Shown: positions 43,539-51,487 of the stretch, piece after piece
How the letters are laid out: the number at the start of each line of letters is the position of its first letter
Position numbering within the stretch: the stretch's first letter is position 1
Source of the DNA: Pseudomonadota bacterium
GTDB lineage: Bacteria; Pseudomonadota; Alphaproteobacteria; Rhizobiales; Devosiaceae
Direction: 5' to 3'
DNA: 64,000 bases
Assembly: GCA_023393475.1 (NCBI GenBank)
Contig: JAEWLC010000030.1
Span: 75,144-139,143 of the forward strand
Notes under the pieces: generated by a model
Told to the model about the DNA's origin: nothing
The model's database searches: none
The model's input: only the letters and a program-made list of their open reading frames with translations
Translations under genes and position numbers: made by a program

Positions 43539-44372
43539 TCAGCGGCGCGCCTCGAGCGGGTTGAACAGCCCCCGGGGCGAGGTGGTGAAGATCTCGCAGC
43601 CGGTTTCGGTGATGCCGATCGAGTGCTCGGCCTGCGCCGAGAGCGTCCGGTCGCGGGTCACCGCGGTCCAGCCGTCGGCAAGGATTTTCACATGCGGCTT
43701 GCCGAGGTTGATCATCGGCTCGATGGTGAAGATCATCCCCGGCTTGAGCGGCACCCCGGTGCCGGGCACGCCAAAATGCATGATGTTGGGCTCGTCGTGG
43801 AACAGCTGGCCGACGCCGTGGCCGACGAAATCGCGCACCACGCTCATCCGCTCCGCTTCGGCCAGCGCCTGGATGGCGGCGCCGATATCGCCGGTGGTGT
43901 TGCCGGGCTTGGCCGCGGCAATGCCGGCCGCGAGCCCCTCGTAGGTGACTTCGATCAGGCGCTCGGCCTTCCGGCTGATCTCGCCGACCGGGTACATGCG
44001 CGAACTATCCCCGTACCAGCCGTCGACGATTAGTGTCAGGTCGATATTGACGATGTCGCCTTCGCGCAGCGGCCGGTCTTCCGGCATGCCGTGGCAGACG
44101 ACATGATTGATCGAGGTGCAGGTGGAGTAGCGATAGCCCTTGTAAAACAGTGTCGCCGGGATGGCATCGTGGTCGCGGGCGAACTCGTAGGCGATCTTGT
44201 CGAGCGCCGCGGTGGTGACGCCCGGCTGCACCGCATCGACGAGGAGATCGAGCGCCTCCGCCGTCAACTGGCCTGCCTTGCGCATGCCCGCGAACCCAGC
44301 CTCGCCATGCAGGGGGATCACGCCCTGCGTGCGGCGGGTCTTGGTTTCGGCATCGACAAAGGTGATCATCAC
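43539..44372 (-). CDS. map: Methionine aminopeptidase, type I
   Basis: Map removes the initiator methionine from new proteins. The 277-residue protein has all pita-bread metal ligands: NIDLTLIVDGWYGDSSRMY, GHGVGQLFHDEPNIMHFG (with histidine) and FTIEPMIN, then TAQAEHSIGITE-like TLSAQAEHSIGITETG near the end. The radC gene follows directly. ATG 44372 or 44369 may be used. Confidence 0.96.
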   Translation of the reverse strand: MMITFVDAETKTRRTQGVIPLHGEAGFAGMRKAGQLTAEALDLLVDAVQPGVTTAALDKIAYEFARDHDAIPATLFYKGYRYSTCTSINHVVCHGMPEDRPLREGDIVNIDLTLIVDGWYGDSSRMYPVGEISRKAERLIEVTYEGLAAGIAAAKPGNTTGDIGAAIQALAEAERMSVVRDFVGHGVGQLFHDEPNIMHFGVPGTGVPLKPGMIFTIEPMINLGKPHVKILADGWTAVTRDRTLSAQAEHSIGITETGCEIFTTSPRGLFNPLEARR

Positions 44373-44525
44373 GGGCTCCGTTCAGAATACCGAAAGTAGG
44401 CGTTCATCAGCGTTTAGAAAAGGGCGTTCAGAAGGTCAGCAATGCTGTGGCATTCGCCCCGGATTGCTTGACCATTCGGGCCACCATGAGGCAATGCATT
44501 GTGCCTCGCATTTTCCGGGGCCTTC

Positions 44526-45299
44526 ATGTCGTCCGAACCCGCCGTCACCGCTGCTCTCGTCGTCATCGGCGACGAAATCCTGTCCGGGCGGACCAAGGAC
44601 GTGAACATCGGCGCGACCGCGGATTTCTGCACCGAACTCGGCATCGACCTGCGCGAAGTGCGCGTTGTCTCCGACGTCGAGGAGGAGATCATCGCGGCGG
44701 TGAACGCCGTAAGGTCCCGTTACACCTACGTTTTTACCACTGGCGGCATTGGCCCCACCCATGACGACATCACTGCCGACGCCGTCGCCAAGGCGTTCGG
44801 CGTGGCGCTGCCGATCAACGCCGAAGCGCGCGCGATGCTCGAAGCGCGCTGGAAGCAGACCGGCACCGAGGTCAACGAAGCGCGCCTGCGCATGGCGCGC
44901 ATCCCCGAGGGCGGCTCGCTGATCGTCAACTCGGTCAGCGCCGCGCCCGGCTTCCGCATCGGCAATGTGCATGTCATGGCCGGCGTCCCCAAGATCATGC
45001 TCGCCATGCTCGAATCGATCGCGCCGACCCTCAGGGGTGGCCGCAAGGTGAAGTCCGTCACAATCCGCTGCCGGGTTGGAGAAGGCACGATCAGCGGGCC
45101 TTTCGGCGCCATCCAGGCCGATTTCCCCGATGTGAAGATGGGCAGTTATCCCCAGATGGGCCAAACGGCTGTAATGACGGAGCTGGTGCTCCGCTCGCCG
45201 GACGAGGCCCGGCTCGAGGAGGCAGCCGGCCGCGTCCGCGCGATGGTCACCGAGGCGCACCGCGCTGCAGGATTGCCGCTCGAGGTCGAGGCGTATTGA
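44526..45299 (+). CDS. CinA/MoaB-type molybdopterin-binding domain protein
   Basis: Only the N-terminal, MoaB-like half of CinA is present in 257 residues. ALVVIGDEILSGRTKDVN, VFTTGGIGPTHDDITADAVAKAFG and NVHVMAGVPKIM are characteristic. The pyrophosphatase/nicotinamide deamidase C-half is absent. In this group the fold binds molybdopterin or a nucleotide-like ligand. ATG 44526 is chosen because conserved sequence begins there. Confidence 0.88.
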   Translation: MSSEPAVTAALVVIGDEILSGRTKDVNIGATADFCTELGIDLREVRVVSDVEEEIIAAVNAVRSRYTYVFTTGGIGPTHDDITADAVAKAFGVALPINAEARAMLEARWKQTGTEVNEARLRMARIPEGGSLIVNSVSAAPGFRIGNVHVMAGVPKIMLAMLESIAPTLRGGRKVKSVTIRCRVGEGTISGPFGAIQADFPDVKMGSYPQMGQTAVMTELVLRSPDEARLEEAAGRVRAMVTEAHRAAGLPLEVEAY

Positions 45300-45360
45300 G
45301 AGTTTCCGGGTCGATCGACCCACAACAATCGAAGCGGCGCCGCCGCGACAGGAGAATGAA

Positions 45361-45858
45361 GTGACGAGCCCGCAGAAATCCTTTCCCGTGACCTGGGACC
45401 AGTTCCACCGCGACAGCCGCGCGCTCGCCTGGCGCCTGCAGGCGCTCGGTCCGTTCGATGCACTGGTGGCTATCACCCGCGGTGGCCTCGTGCCGGCGGC
45501 GATCGTCGCGCGCGAGCTCAACATCCGCGTGGTCGAGAGCGTCGCGGTGAAGAGCTACGACCACCAGAGCCAGAGTGGCATCAAGGTGCTGAAGCCGATC
45601 ACCGAGGACCTGCTGAAGGCTGCCAAGAACGGCGGCGGCAAGATCCTGATCGTCGACGATCTCGTCGATACCGGCGCCACCGCGCGCGTGGTCCGCGACA
45701 TGCTGCCAGGCGCCCACTTCGCCACCGTCTACGCCAAGCCCAAGGGCCGCGAGATGGTCGATACCTTCATCACCGAAGTGAGCCAGGACACCTGGATCTT
45801 CTTCCCGTGGGACCTCGACGTGGCCTACGTGCCGCCGATCTCGGGCGCTACGGACTAA
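45361..45858 (+). CDS. gpt: Xanthine-guanine phosphoribosyltransferase
   Basis: Gpt salvages guanine and xanthine with PRPP. The 165-residue protein has TRGGLVPAAIVARELN near residue 39 and the PRPP-binding loop ILIVDDLVDTGATARVV near residue 98. FPWDLDVAYVPP closes the base-binding site. GTG 45361 has AGGAG upstream. It fits the purine theme of the window. Confidence 0.94.
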   Translation: MTSPQKSFPVTWDQFHRDSRALAWRLQALGPFDALVAITRGGLVPAAIVARELNIRVVESVAVKSYDHQSQSGIKVLKPITEDLLKAAKNGGGKILIVDDLVDTGATARVVRDMLPGAHFATVYAKPKGREMVDTFITEVSQDTWIFFPWDLDVAYVPPISGATD

Positions 45859-46220
45859 AGCTGCTGCACCACGTTGATCCATAGCCCCGACGGGTCCTTC
45901 AGGCTGAACCGGCGCTGGCCGAAGGGTTCGTCTGTGAGGGGATAGTCGGGCTCCTTGCCCGAGGCGCGGACCTCGGCGAGGGCGGCTTCGGCGTCCTTCA
46001 CCTCGAGTTCCATGCTGGTGCCGGCGGCGTAGGCCTCCGGCCCCGGCGGCCAGGACGGATGGGCCGGTGACATGAAGGCCATGCTCGCGCCTTCGGCCTG
46101 CATGTAGACGAACCAGTCGTTCTCGAACACGACGGCAAAGCCGAGATGCCGGGTCCAGAAGTCCCGGCATGCCGCCATGGCTTCAGTGACGATGATCGGG
46201 TAGCGGTCGATATACTGCAT
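45855..46220 (-). CDS. VOC (glyoxalase/bleomycin resistance) family protein
   Basis: A 121-residue, single-domain VOC protein with YPIIVTEAMAACRDFWTRHLGF, FENDWFVYMQAEG and SLKDPSGLWINVVQQ, the paired beta-alpha-beta fold. Metal ligands are not obvious, so it may bind or detoxify a small molecule rather than act as a glyoxalase. GGAGG lies six bases ahead of ATG 46220. It is convergent with gpt. Confidence 0.83.
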   Translation of the reverse strand: MQYIDRYPIIVTEAMAACRDFWTRHLGFAVVFENDWFVYMQAEGASMAFMSPAHPSWPPGPEAYAAGTSMELEVKDAEAALAEVRASGKEPDYPLTDEPFGQRRFSLKDPSGLWINVVQQL

Positions 46221-46340
46221 GCGGGCCTCCTTGCTGGCGAGGTCAGGCATAGCGCAGTGTCGCTGACACAGGATGTCAGGGTTCCAAGTCCCACAACCGT
46301 TTGAGTTTTTGCCACATCTGTGGGAAACGGCCTGTCACGT

Positions 46341-46426
46341 GCGGGCGTGATGGAATGGTAGACATACGGGACTTAAAATCCCGAGGGTGTACACCCGTGT
46401 GGGTTCGAGTCCCACCGCCCGCACCA
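46341..46426 (+). tRNA. tRNA-Leu (UAA anticodon), CCA encoded
   Basis: The acceptor stem GCGGGCG pairs with CGCCCGC, followed by A and the encoded CCA. The anticodon loop CTTAAAA between CGGGA and TCCCG gives anticodon TAA. The long variable arm after the anticodon stem (GGTGTACACCC) and the T loop GGTTCGAGTCC confirm a class II leucine tRNA of 86 bases. Confidence 0.97.
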
Positions 46427-46520
46427 CCAGCTGCCCTGTTCGGACAACTACTAGTCCGCAAACTCCCGCATGTTGCCGGCCTCCGGCTTATAGTCTGATC
46501 AGCGTCCGTGGGGGCAAGCC

Positions 46521-47030
46521 ATGGGCACTGTTCCAGTCATTCGGCTGCTGGCGGGCGTCGTCCTGACGCTGATCCTATCGGCCTGTTCGATCCAGCTCGC
46601 GCCACTCTACGACCAGAAGGTTGTCGATGCGATCAGCGCGGCCAACGTCCAGACGCTGACATTGTTCGCCTCGCTGGAACGCGGCTCGAGCGCCGCCGAG
46701 TTTCCGAAGTTCAGTACGCGGTATGACCAGTCAATCGGTGCCTTCGACGCGTTGCGCATCCAGACCGACGCCCGCGAAGTTCCGCCGCTGGTCGGTCATC
46801 TCTCCAAGGCGAAGGGCCTGAGCGATTTGTGCACTTCGCTGGGAGGCACGATCGCGTCGTGCGTGAATTCTTCGCCGCTTTGGCTCGGCCAGATCGTGGA
46901 GCGCTTGACCTACATGCGTCAGCTTCACCGGACCAAGGGTCTTCCGGCCGACCGCGTGGCGCAGAGCAAGACTCACTACGAGGGGTGGATGCTCAATCTC
47001 ATCACAGTCGAGAATGCGCTGAAGCGATAG
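46521..47030 (+). CDS. Hypothetical lipoprotein
   Basis: The 169-residue protein has a lipoprotein signal (LLAGVVLTLILSAC) with the lipidated cysteine at residue 22. It is probably anchored in the inner or outer membrane. The mature part is helical (VVDAISAANVQTLTLFASLERG, QIVERLTYMRQLHRTKG) with no domain I know. A second unknown gene follows nine bases later, so they may work together. Confidence 0.78.
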   Translation: MGTVPVIRLLAGVVLTLILSACSIQLAPLYDQKVVDAISAANVQTLTLFASLERGSSAAEFPKFSTRYDQSIGAFDALRIQTDAREVPPLVGHLSKAKGLSDLCTSLGGTIASCVNSSPLWLGQIVERLTYMRQLHRTKGLPADRVAQSKTHYEGWMLNLITVENALKR

Positions 47031-47039
47031 GAGGCGAGG

Positions 47040-47408
47040 ATGCCGACCAACGTCGATCTGCTGGCCAAGGAAATCATGGGTGGGCTTGGCGATGCGCTTG
47101 GCTCGGGGTGGAACCAGGTGGCGGACTATCAGTGGAAGAAGATGCAACTCATTGCGCGGCAGGCAGGACTGATCGCGACCTCCCGCGCCACCGGATCCCT
47201 GAAGAATGACGACGAGGGCTTTGACTACGAGGTCCAAGGCCTCAAGGAGCAGGTCAAGGGCATGGCGATCGTCATCGCGAACCTCGTGATCATAACGATC
47301 GAGAAGGCCTTCAACGCAGTGATGGGCGTGATCTGGAAGGCGATGCAGGGCTTTCTGGACGCGCGCGGGCTCGGCAGCCTTATTCCCGAAAAGCCACCGG
47401 CCCTGTAG
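47040..47408 (+). CDS. Hypothetical protein with amphipathic helices
   Basis: The 122-residue protein is not recognised. It contains a long charged region (SLKNDDEGFDYEVQGLKEQ) and then a hydrophobic stretch (GMAIVIANLVIITIEKAFNAVMGVIWK) that could insert in or lie against a membrane. It directly follows the lipoprotein gene and may be its partner. A GGAGGC sequence precedes the ATG. Confidence 0.72.
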   Translation: MPTNVDLLAKEIMGGLGDALGSGWNQVADYQWKKMQLIARQAGLIATSRATGSLKNDDEGFDYEVQGLKEQVKGMAIVIANLVIITIEKAFNAVMGVIWKAMQGFLDARGLGSLIPEKPPAL

Positions 47409-47471
47409 GGGCGGCCCTTCCAATCCTCTACGGACTTTGCTCAACTCTCGCTTCTTTTGCGGGAGTGCAAC

Positions 47472-47759
47472 ATGCTGCTCAAGCTCGAAGTGCTCGAGGC
47501 TATCAGGCGGGGCGATATCAGTTTGCAGTTCCGGCGCTGGACGCGGCCGACGGTGAAGCCGGGCGGGACGCTGAAGACGAAGGTCGGGCTGCTGAAGATC
47601 GGTCGGATCGACGACATGTCGCCTGACGATGTGACCGAGGCGGATGCGCGGAAGGCCGGTTTTCGCGATGTCGCCGAGTTCCGGCGCTGGCTTGACACGA
47701 TGAAGCAGGGGCCGCTGTTCCAGCGCATCGAGGTGAGTTACCTCGGGGACGCCGAATGA
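47472..47759 (+). CDS. ASCH-domain protein
   Basis: The 95-residue protein follows the ASCH pattern: EVLEAIRRGDISLQFRRW, then KPGGTLKTKVGLLKIGRIDDMSPDDVTEADARKAGF, and a final FQRIEVSYLG. ASCH domains bind RNA or modified nucleosides in some members. Here its role is unknown. ATG 47472 has GGGAG ahead. Its end overlaps the next gene as ATGA. Confidence 0.75.
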   Translation: MLLKLEVLEAIRRGDISLQFRRWTRPTVKPGGTLKTKVGLLKIGRIDDMSPDDVTEADARKAGFRDVAEFRRWLDTMKQGPLFQRIEVSYLGDAE

Positions 47760-48250
47760 TCCGCGCGGCCGCGATGGCTTTGCTCCTGCTCGCGCCAACG
47801 ACGGCAATGGCGCAGGAAGAGCAGGCGGACCAGCCGCCCGCCTGCAGCAACTGGACGGCGCAGATGGAGGAGGACGAGGGCGGGTCGGTGTTCACGGCCT
47901 CTGTCTGCGCGCAGGACCGTCCCGATGCCTACATGCTGCTGACCTGCTCGGGCGGCCGGGTGTTCATCCGCTACGATCTCGCCGCCGGGGCCGAGCGTTC
48001 GCCGGGGTTGGCCGAGAAGGCCGGGGTGGATTTCACGGTCGGGCTTTCGACACAGCGCGTCGGGATGCAATATCAGGAAATGGACGGGATGTTCGCCGCC
48101 AGCGTTCCGGCGAACGGGCCTTTGATCGCGCTGATGGCATCGGGTGCCGACCTTCGCATCTCCGATGGCGGGGGAGTTTACCCCGAGCACACCTTCGGCC
48201 TCGGCGGATCGGCGGCGGCGCTTACCGAGCTTCTTGCGCGCTGCGGCTAG
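47756..48250 (+). CDS. Hypothetical secreted protein
   Basis: A signal peptide (AAAMALLLLAPTTAMAQ) is followed by a roughly 145-residue domain with four cysteines (PPACSNW, SVCAQD, LLTCSGG, ARCG) that could form two disulfides. No family is recognised. The start overlaps the ASCH gene, so the two are translationally coupled. Its stop overlaps the converging gene by four bases. Confidence 0.75.
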   Translation: MIRAAAMALLLLAPTTAMAQEEQADQPPACSNWTAQMEEDEGGSVFTASVCAQDRPDAYMLLTCSGGRVFIRYDLAAGAERSPGLAEKAGVDFTVGLSTQRVGMQYQEMDGMFAASVPANGPLIALMASGADLRISDGGGVYPEHTFGLGGSAAALTELLARCG

Positions 48251-48609
48251 GCGCGCAGGCGCTCGCCGATCCAGGGCTGCTCGTCGAGGCTGGGGCCGGT
48301 GACATGGTAATCCGTCAACGCGCCGTCGATGGTGCGTTGCAGCACCACGAGAGCGCGCACCCACTCGGTGTAGAGGCGGCGGGAGCGGCGCACCGCCTCC
48401 AGCGATATGAAGCGTCCGCCGCCCGAATGCCAATCGGGCCGGCGGGCTTCGCGGGCGAAGCGGCGGATCATCGTGGCGTGCGGGGCCGGCAGGGCGAGGA
48501 CGGCCCAATAGACCGTGCGCGCGTCGGCGTGGGCCTGCGGTCGCGTCTCGACCGCTTCAGCGCGGAAGGCCCAGATCAGCAGGTCCTGGATGTCGATGCG
48601 GTGGAGCAT
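48247..48609 (-). CDS. Hypothetical protein
   Basis: The 120-residue protein has an N-terminal helix (MLHRIDIQDLLIWAFRAEAVE) and a GGGRFISLEAVRRSRRLYTEWVRAL segment, but no motif I can name. ATG 48609 has GAGGGA upstream; the extended frame would include non-conserved sequence. It is convergent with the secreted gene. Confidence 0.65.
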   Translation of the reverse strand: MLHRIDIQDLLIWAFRAEAVETRPQAHADARTVYWAVLALPAPHATMIRRFAREARRPDWHSGGGRFISLEAVRRSRRLYTEWVRALVVLQRTIDGALTDYHVTGPSLDEQPWIGERLRA

Positions 48610-48851
48610 TTCGTCCCTCGTCCACGCCAAAGCTATGACAGGGGGAACGGCGCACGAAATACCGGGTTTCCACATTTCCCGGCTTACCGTCGGCGCTGGT
48701 TTACGCGTTGTAAACCACGCGGTCTCAGCTTTTGCGCAAATCAATATTGAAGCCCACGCAACTTTCCGCGCATCCGATTTTCTGCAATCCGCAGGAACGT
48801 TTCCAGCCGTCTGCGCATTCCCTGACACGATCCACAGCCAGGGTGATTCAA

Positions 48852-49034
48852 ATGCACAAGGACGAAGTCAAAGGCGCCGCCAAGGAAGCCCGCGGCCACG
48901 TGAAGGATGCGATCGGCAAGGCGACCGGCGACGAGAAGCTGCGCGCCGATGGCGCGGCCGACAAGGTCGAAGGCAAGGTCCAGAAGACCGCCGGCAAGAT
49001 CAAGGAAGCGGCGCGCGACGCCCTTAAGCACTAA
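48852..49034 (+). CDS. CsbD family stress protein
   Basis: The 60-residue protein is rich in lysine, aspartate and alanine, with the CsbD repeat pattern (DEVKGAAKEARGHVKDAIGK, then KVEGKVQKTAGKIKEAARD). It forms a helical, charged protein induced by stress in other bacteria. Molecular function is unknown. AGGGTGA precedes ATG 48852. Confidence 0.85.
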   Translation: MHKDEVKGAAKEARGHVKDAIGKATGDEKLRADGAADKVEGKVQKTAGKIKEAARDALKH

Positions 49035-49127
49035 GGCCGGAGACTGGCTGCCGCGCCGGAGTGGGAACCGGTCCGGCCCAGCGGGAAGCACGGAGTCACG
49101 CTTCCCGGGCAGCCAAATCCTTCGGAA

Positions 49128-49155
49128 AAGAAGGCCGCCTCCGGGCGGCCTTCTT
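49128..49155 (+). terminator. Intrinsic terminator after the CsbD gene
   Basis: AAGAAGGCCGCC pairs perfectly with GGCGGCCTTCTT across a short loop. The stem itself ends in T-rich sequence. It lies about 95 bp after CsbD and 33 bp before the next gene. Confidence 0.7.
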
Positions 49156-49187
49156 GCGCTAGGATGGGGCCGACCAGGGAGTCGGCG

Positions 49188-49538
49188 ATGATCGGAAGCA
49201 TCCTCACGGGCGTCGTGGCGCTCATCCACTGCTACATCCTCGTCCTCGAGATGTTCCTGTGGGACAAGCCGCAGGGCCTCAAGGCCTTTGGCAGCACGCC
49301 GCAGTTCGCTGCCGACACGAAGGTGCTCGCGGCCAACCAGGGGCTCTACAACGGCTTTCTCGCAGCGGGCCTGATCTGGGGCATCTGGCTGGGCGAGGCG
49401 GGCGACCCGGTGAAGGTATTCTTCCTCCTCTGCGTCGCGGTCGCCGGCGTCTTCGGTGCGGTGACCGTCAGCCGCAAGATCCTCTACATACAGACATTTC
49501 CAGCGGTGCTGGCGTTATTGGCGGTCTGGCTCACCTGA
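49188..49538 (+). CDS. DUF1304 integral membrane protein
   Basis: A 116-residue protein with four hydrophobic segments and the DUF1304 opening MIGSILTGVVALIHCYILVLEMFLWD-type pattern, then NQGLYNGFLAAGLIWG. The family has no known function. AGGGAG lies seven bases ahead of ATG 49188. Confidence 0.83.
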   Translation: MIGSILTGVVALIHCYILVLEMFLWDKPQGLKAFGSTPQFAADTKVLAANQGLYNGFLAAGLIWGIWLGEAGDPVKVFFLLCVAVAGVFGAVTVSRKILYIQTFPAVLALLAVWLT

Positions 49539-49875
49539 GCTTATGCACAGCTGAGGCGGCCAAGTAGGCCACTATAATTGCAGCGTGCGGCAACGTTCGG
49601 TAACGTACCGCAGTGGCGTGATCCGGAGCATTACTTCGGAACGTCCGGTGCGGATTTCGCCTGTTGCGGGGCGATCTAGGCAAGGGGTTCGCGGGGGGCG
49701 CGAACCAGCTCCAGCGTGGTCGAAGGCCAGGGCCATCGTTCGGAGTCGTGAACGGTCGCATTTCTGGCGCATCGCGCGGTACTTAATGGGCATAGTCAGA
49801 CAGCTGTCCCATGACGGGGCAGAGGCAGCGCCGCAAGGGGGGTGGGCGTCTCGGCAGAGCGGAGGCCAGCCCGCG
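49539..49875. other. 337-bp region without a confident gene
   Basis: The plus-strand frame of the next gene stays open here but shows no conservation. It contains a perfect hairpin GGTTCGCG-GGGGG-CGCGAACC (49686-49706), a palindrome GACAGCTGTC (49799-49808) and a TATAAT at about 49573 with no good -35. No repeat or RNA gene is recognised. Confidence 0.5.
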
Positions 49876-50181
49876 GTGAAACAAGTGATATTCCGGGTCG
49901 ATTACGGGATGATCAGCCACGGTCTCGCGCCGCTGTTCGTCGACGGTCACCCGACCGAACTGGCGTTCTGGGGGCTTTCCTCAGATATCGTGCGCCGGCT
50001 CAAGCGGCTCAACGAACTCTACGACCGTCAGGTCAACTGGGACGATCCGACCGACCGCACCTGGCGCATCTCCGAGCGCGACCGAAACGAGTTCAACGCG
50101 CTGCTGCCCTTCGTCGTCTCGGAGCTCCAGATCGCTCTCGGCGACCGCTGGGTGATCGAGGTCGAGAGCGAGGCGATCTAG
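49876..50181 (+). CDS. Hypothetical protein
   Basis: GTG 49876 gives 101 residues beginning VKQVIFRVDYG, with GGAGG ten bases upstream. The segments LAFWGLSSDIVRRLKRLNELYDRQVNW and FNALLPFVVSELQIALG look folded, but no family is recognised. The start could be further upstream. A palindromic repeat follows. Confidence 0.65.
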   Translation: MKQVIFRVDYGMISHGLAPLFVDGHPTELAFWGLSSDIVRRLKRLNELYDRQVNWDDPTDRTWRISERDRNEFNALLPFVVSELQIALGDRWVIEVESEAI

Positions 50182-50212
50182 AGGCGCGGTACGAAGGGTC
50201 CGCCCTCACCGG

Positions 50213-50284
50213 GCATCCCCGCGGAAGCGGGGATTCCGGTTTGCTGCGTTCTCCCGAACGGAACTCCGCTTTCGCGGGAATGAC
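50213..50284. repeat. Bipartite palindromic repeat element
   Basis: Two inverted arms (50213-50239 and 50259-50284), each itself palindromic (CCCGC...GCGGG), face each other. The element resembles the GC-rich REP-type repeats scattered in many proteobacterial genomes. It lies between two convergent genes, and a degenerate single arm occurs at 40886. Confidence 0.6.
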
Positions 50285-50293
50285 GCCGTTGTA

Positions 50294-50821
50294 CTATTCG
50301 AAGCTGTAGTGCAGGCGGACGCCGCCGGTGCCGAGAGAGGCTGCCGACAGCAGCTTGATGCTCTTCATGTAGCCGGTGGGCGGAAAGAGCGGATAGCCGC
50401 CGCCGAGCAACTGCGAAATCACGTAGATCTCGATCTCGTCGAGCGCGCCCCGCTCGATGAAGGCCATCTGCAACTGGCCGCCGCCAAGCATCCAGACATC
50501 GCCGTCGTCATAGCCGCGCAACTCGGCAATCAGCGCGTCGATGTCGGTGCGGGTTTCCAGGGGGCCGATGGGGTCGGGCAGGGGGCGCGACGTGACGACA
50601 ATGGTGCGCTGATCGCCATAGGGCCAGGGGATGTTCTCTTTCACCAGCCAATCGTAGGTGCCGCGTCCCATCACTACCGTGCGGATGCGCTTGATGAACA
50701 GGTTGTAGTCGTATTCCCCGAGTTCCATGTCGCTGCGCCCGGTCAGCCAGGCGAGCGACTCGTCAGGGGCGGCGATGAAGCCGTCGAGGCTGGTCGCGAT
50801 GTAGCCGATGATGCGTGCCAT
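50294..50821 (-). CDS. Dihydrofolate-reductase-like (RibD C-terminal domain) protein
   Basis: The 175-residue protein shows IIGYIATSLDGFIAAPDESLAWL, VVMGRGTYDWL, TIVVTSRPL and DVWMLGGGQLQMAFIERG, the pattern of RibD_C/DHFR-like oxidoreductases. Members reduce pyrimidine or folate-like substrates with NADPH, but many are uncharacterised. It is divergent from a TetR gene, and a palindrome covers the space between them. Confidence 0.85.
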   Translation of the reverse strand: MARIIGYIATSLDGFIAAPDESLAWLTGRSDMELGEYDYNLFIKRIRTVVMGRGTYDWLVKENIPWPYGDQRTIVVTSRPLPDPIGPLETRTDIDALIAELRGYDDGDVWMLGGGQLQMAFIERGALDEIEIYVISQLLGGGYPLFPPTGYMKSIKLLSAASLGTGGVRLHYSFE

Positions 50822-50846
50822 TCGTGCTCTCCATGCTGTGGGTAGT

Positions 50847-50870
50847 TTATAAACGAATATTCATTTATAA
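50847..50870. promoter_or_regulatory. Near-perfect 24-bp palindrome, candidate TetR operator
   Basis: Arms TTATAAA and TTTATAA flank a central GAATATTC. Twenty-two of 24 positions are symmetrical. It lies seven bases before the TetR ATG and 26 bases from the DHFR-like start. This is the usual place for a TetR-family autoregulatory site that also controls the divergent gene. Confidence 0.65.
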
Positions 50871-50877
50871 TGCGGAT

Positions 50878-51438
50878 ATGTCCAGACCCAAGAAGATTCC
50901 GAATGAGGATATCGTCGAGGCCGTCGCCGAACTGCTCGGCCGCGAGGGGCCGGCGGGGCTGACTTTCGCGGCAGCGTCCGCGGCCACGGGCCTTTCGCCG
51001 GCGACGCTGGTGCAGCGCTATGGCAATCGCGAGGCCCTGATGCGGGCAGCCCTGCTGTGGATGTGGGACAACGCCGATAGGCAGACCGCCGAGGCGGATG
51101 CGACGCAGCCCATCGACGCAGAGGGCGCGATCGCGCTGCTGGTGCGGCTTTCGGCGGGCTATGGAAGCGGCGACGAGGCGGCGCAGGGGCTGTTGCTGCT
51201 GCGCGAGGATTTTCGCGATCCCGTGTTGCGGGCGCGGGGCGTTGCCTGGCATGCGGCGCTCGCGGCCGCCCTCGGTCGCCGACTGAGCGATGATCCCGAA
51301 CGGCAGGCCCAACTGGGATCGCTGATGGCGGCGCAATGGCAGGGCATCGTGCTCTGGTGGGGTTTTTCGCGCGACGGGACGCTGCGCGGCCACCTGCGGC
51401 GGGAACTGCATGCCTGGCTGGATAGCCTTCGCCCCTGA
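50878..51438 (+). CDS. TetR family transcriptional regulator
   Basis: The 186-residue protein has an N-terminal helix-turn-helix (IVEAVAELLGREGPAGLTFAAASAATGLSPATLVQRYGNREALM) and a helical ligand-binding domain without recognisable pocket residues. ATG 50878 follows the palindrome by seven bases. It probably represses itself and the adjacent DHFR-like gene. The inducer is unknown. Confidence 0.85.
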   Translation: MSRPKKIPNEDIVEAVAELLGREGPAGLTFAAASAATGLSPATLVQRYGNREALMRAALLWMWDNADRQTAEADATQPIDAEGAIALLVRLSAGYGSGDEAAQGLLLLREDFRDPVLRARGVAWHAALAAALGRRLSDDPERQAQLGSLMAAQWQGIVLWWGFSRDGTLRGHLRRELHAWLDSLRP

Positions 51439-51487
51439 TTGTCGTTTTCGGGTTCATTTTGCCGGCCCGAGCGCCTAGCTTCACCCC

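Noticed and set aside
46341..48609. Integrative element at tRNA-Leu
   Set aside because: No integrase gene and no direct repeat of the tRNA 3' end could be found.
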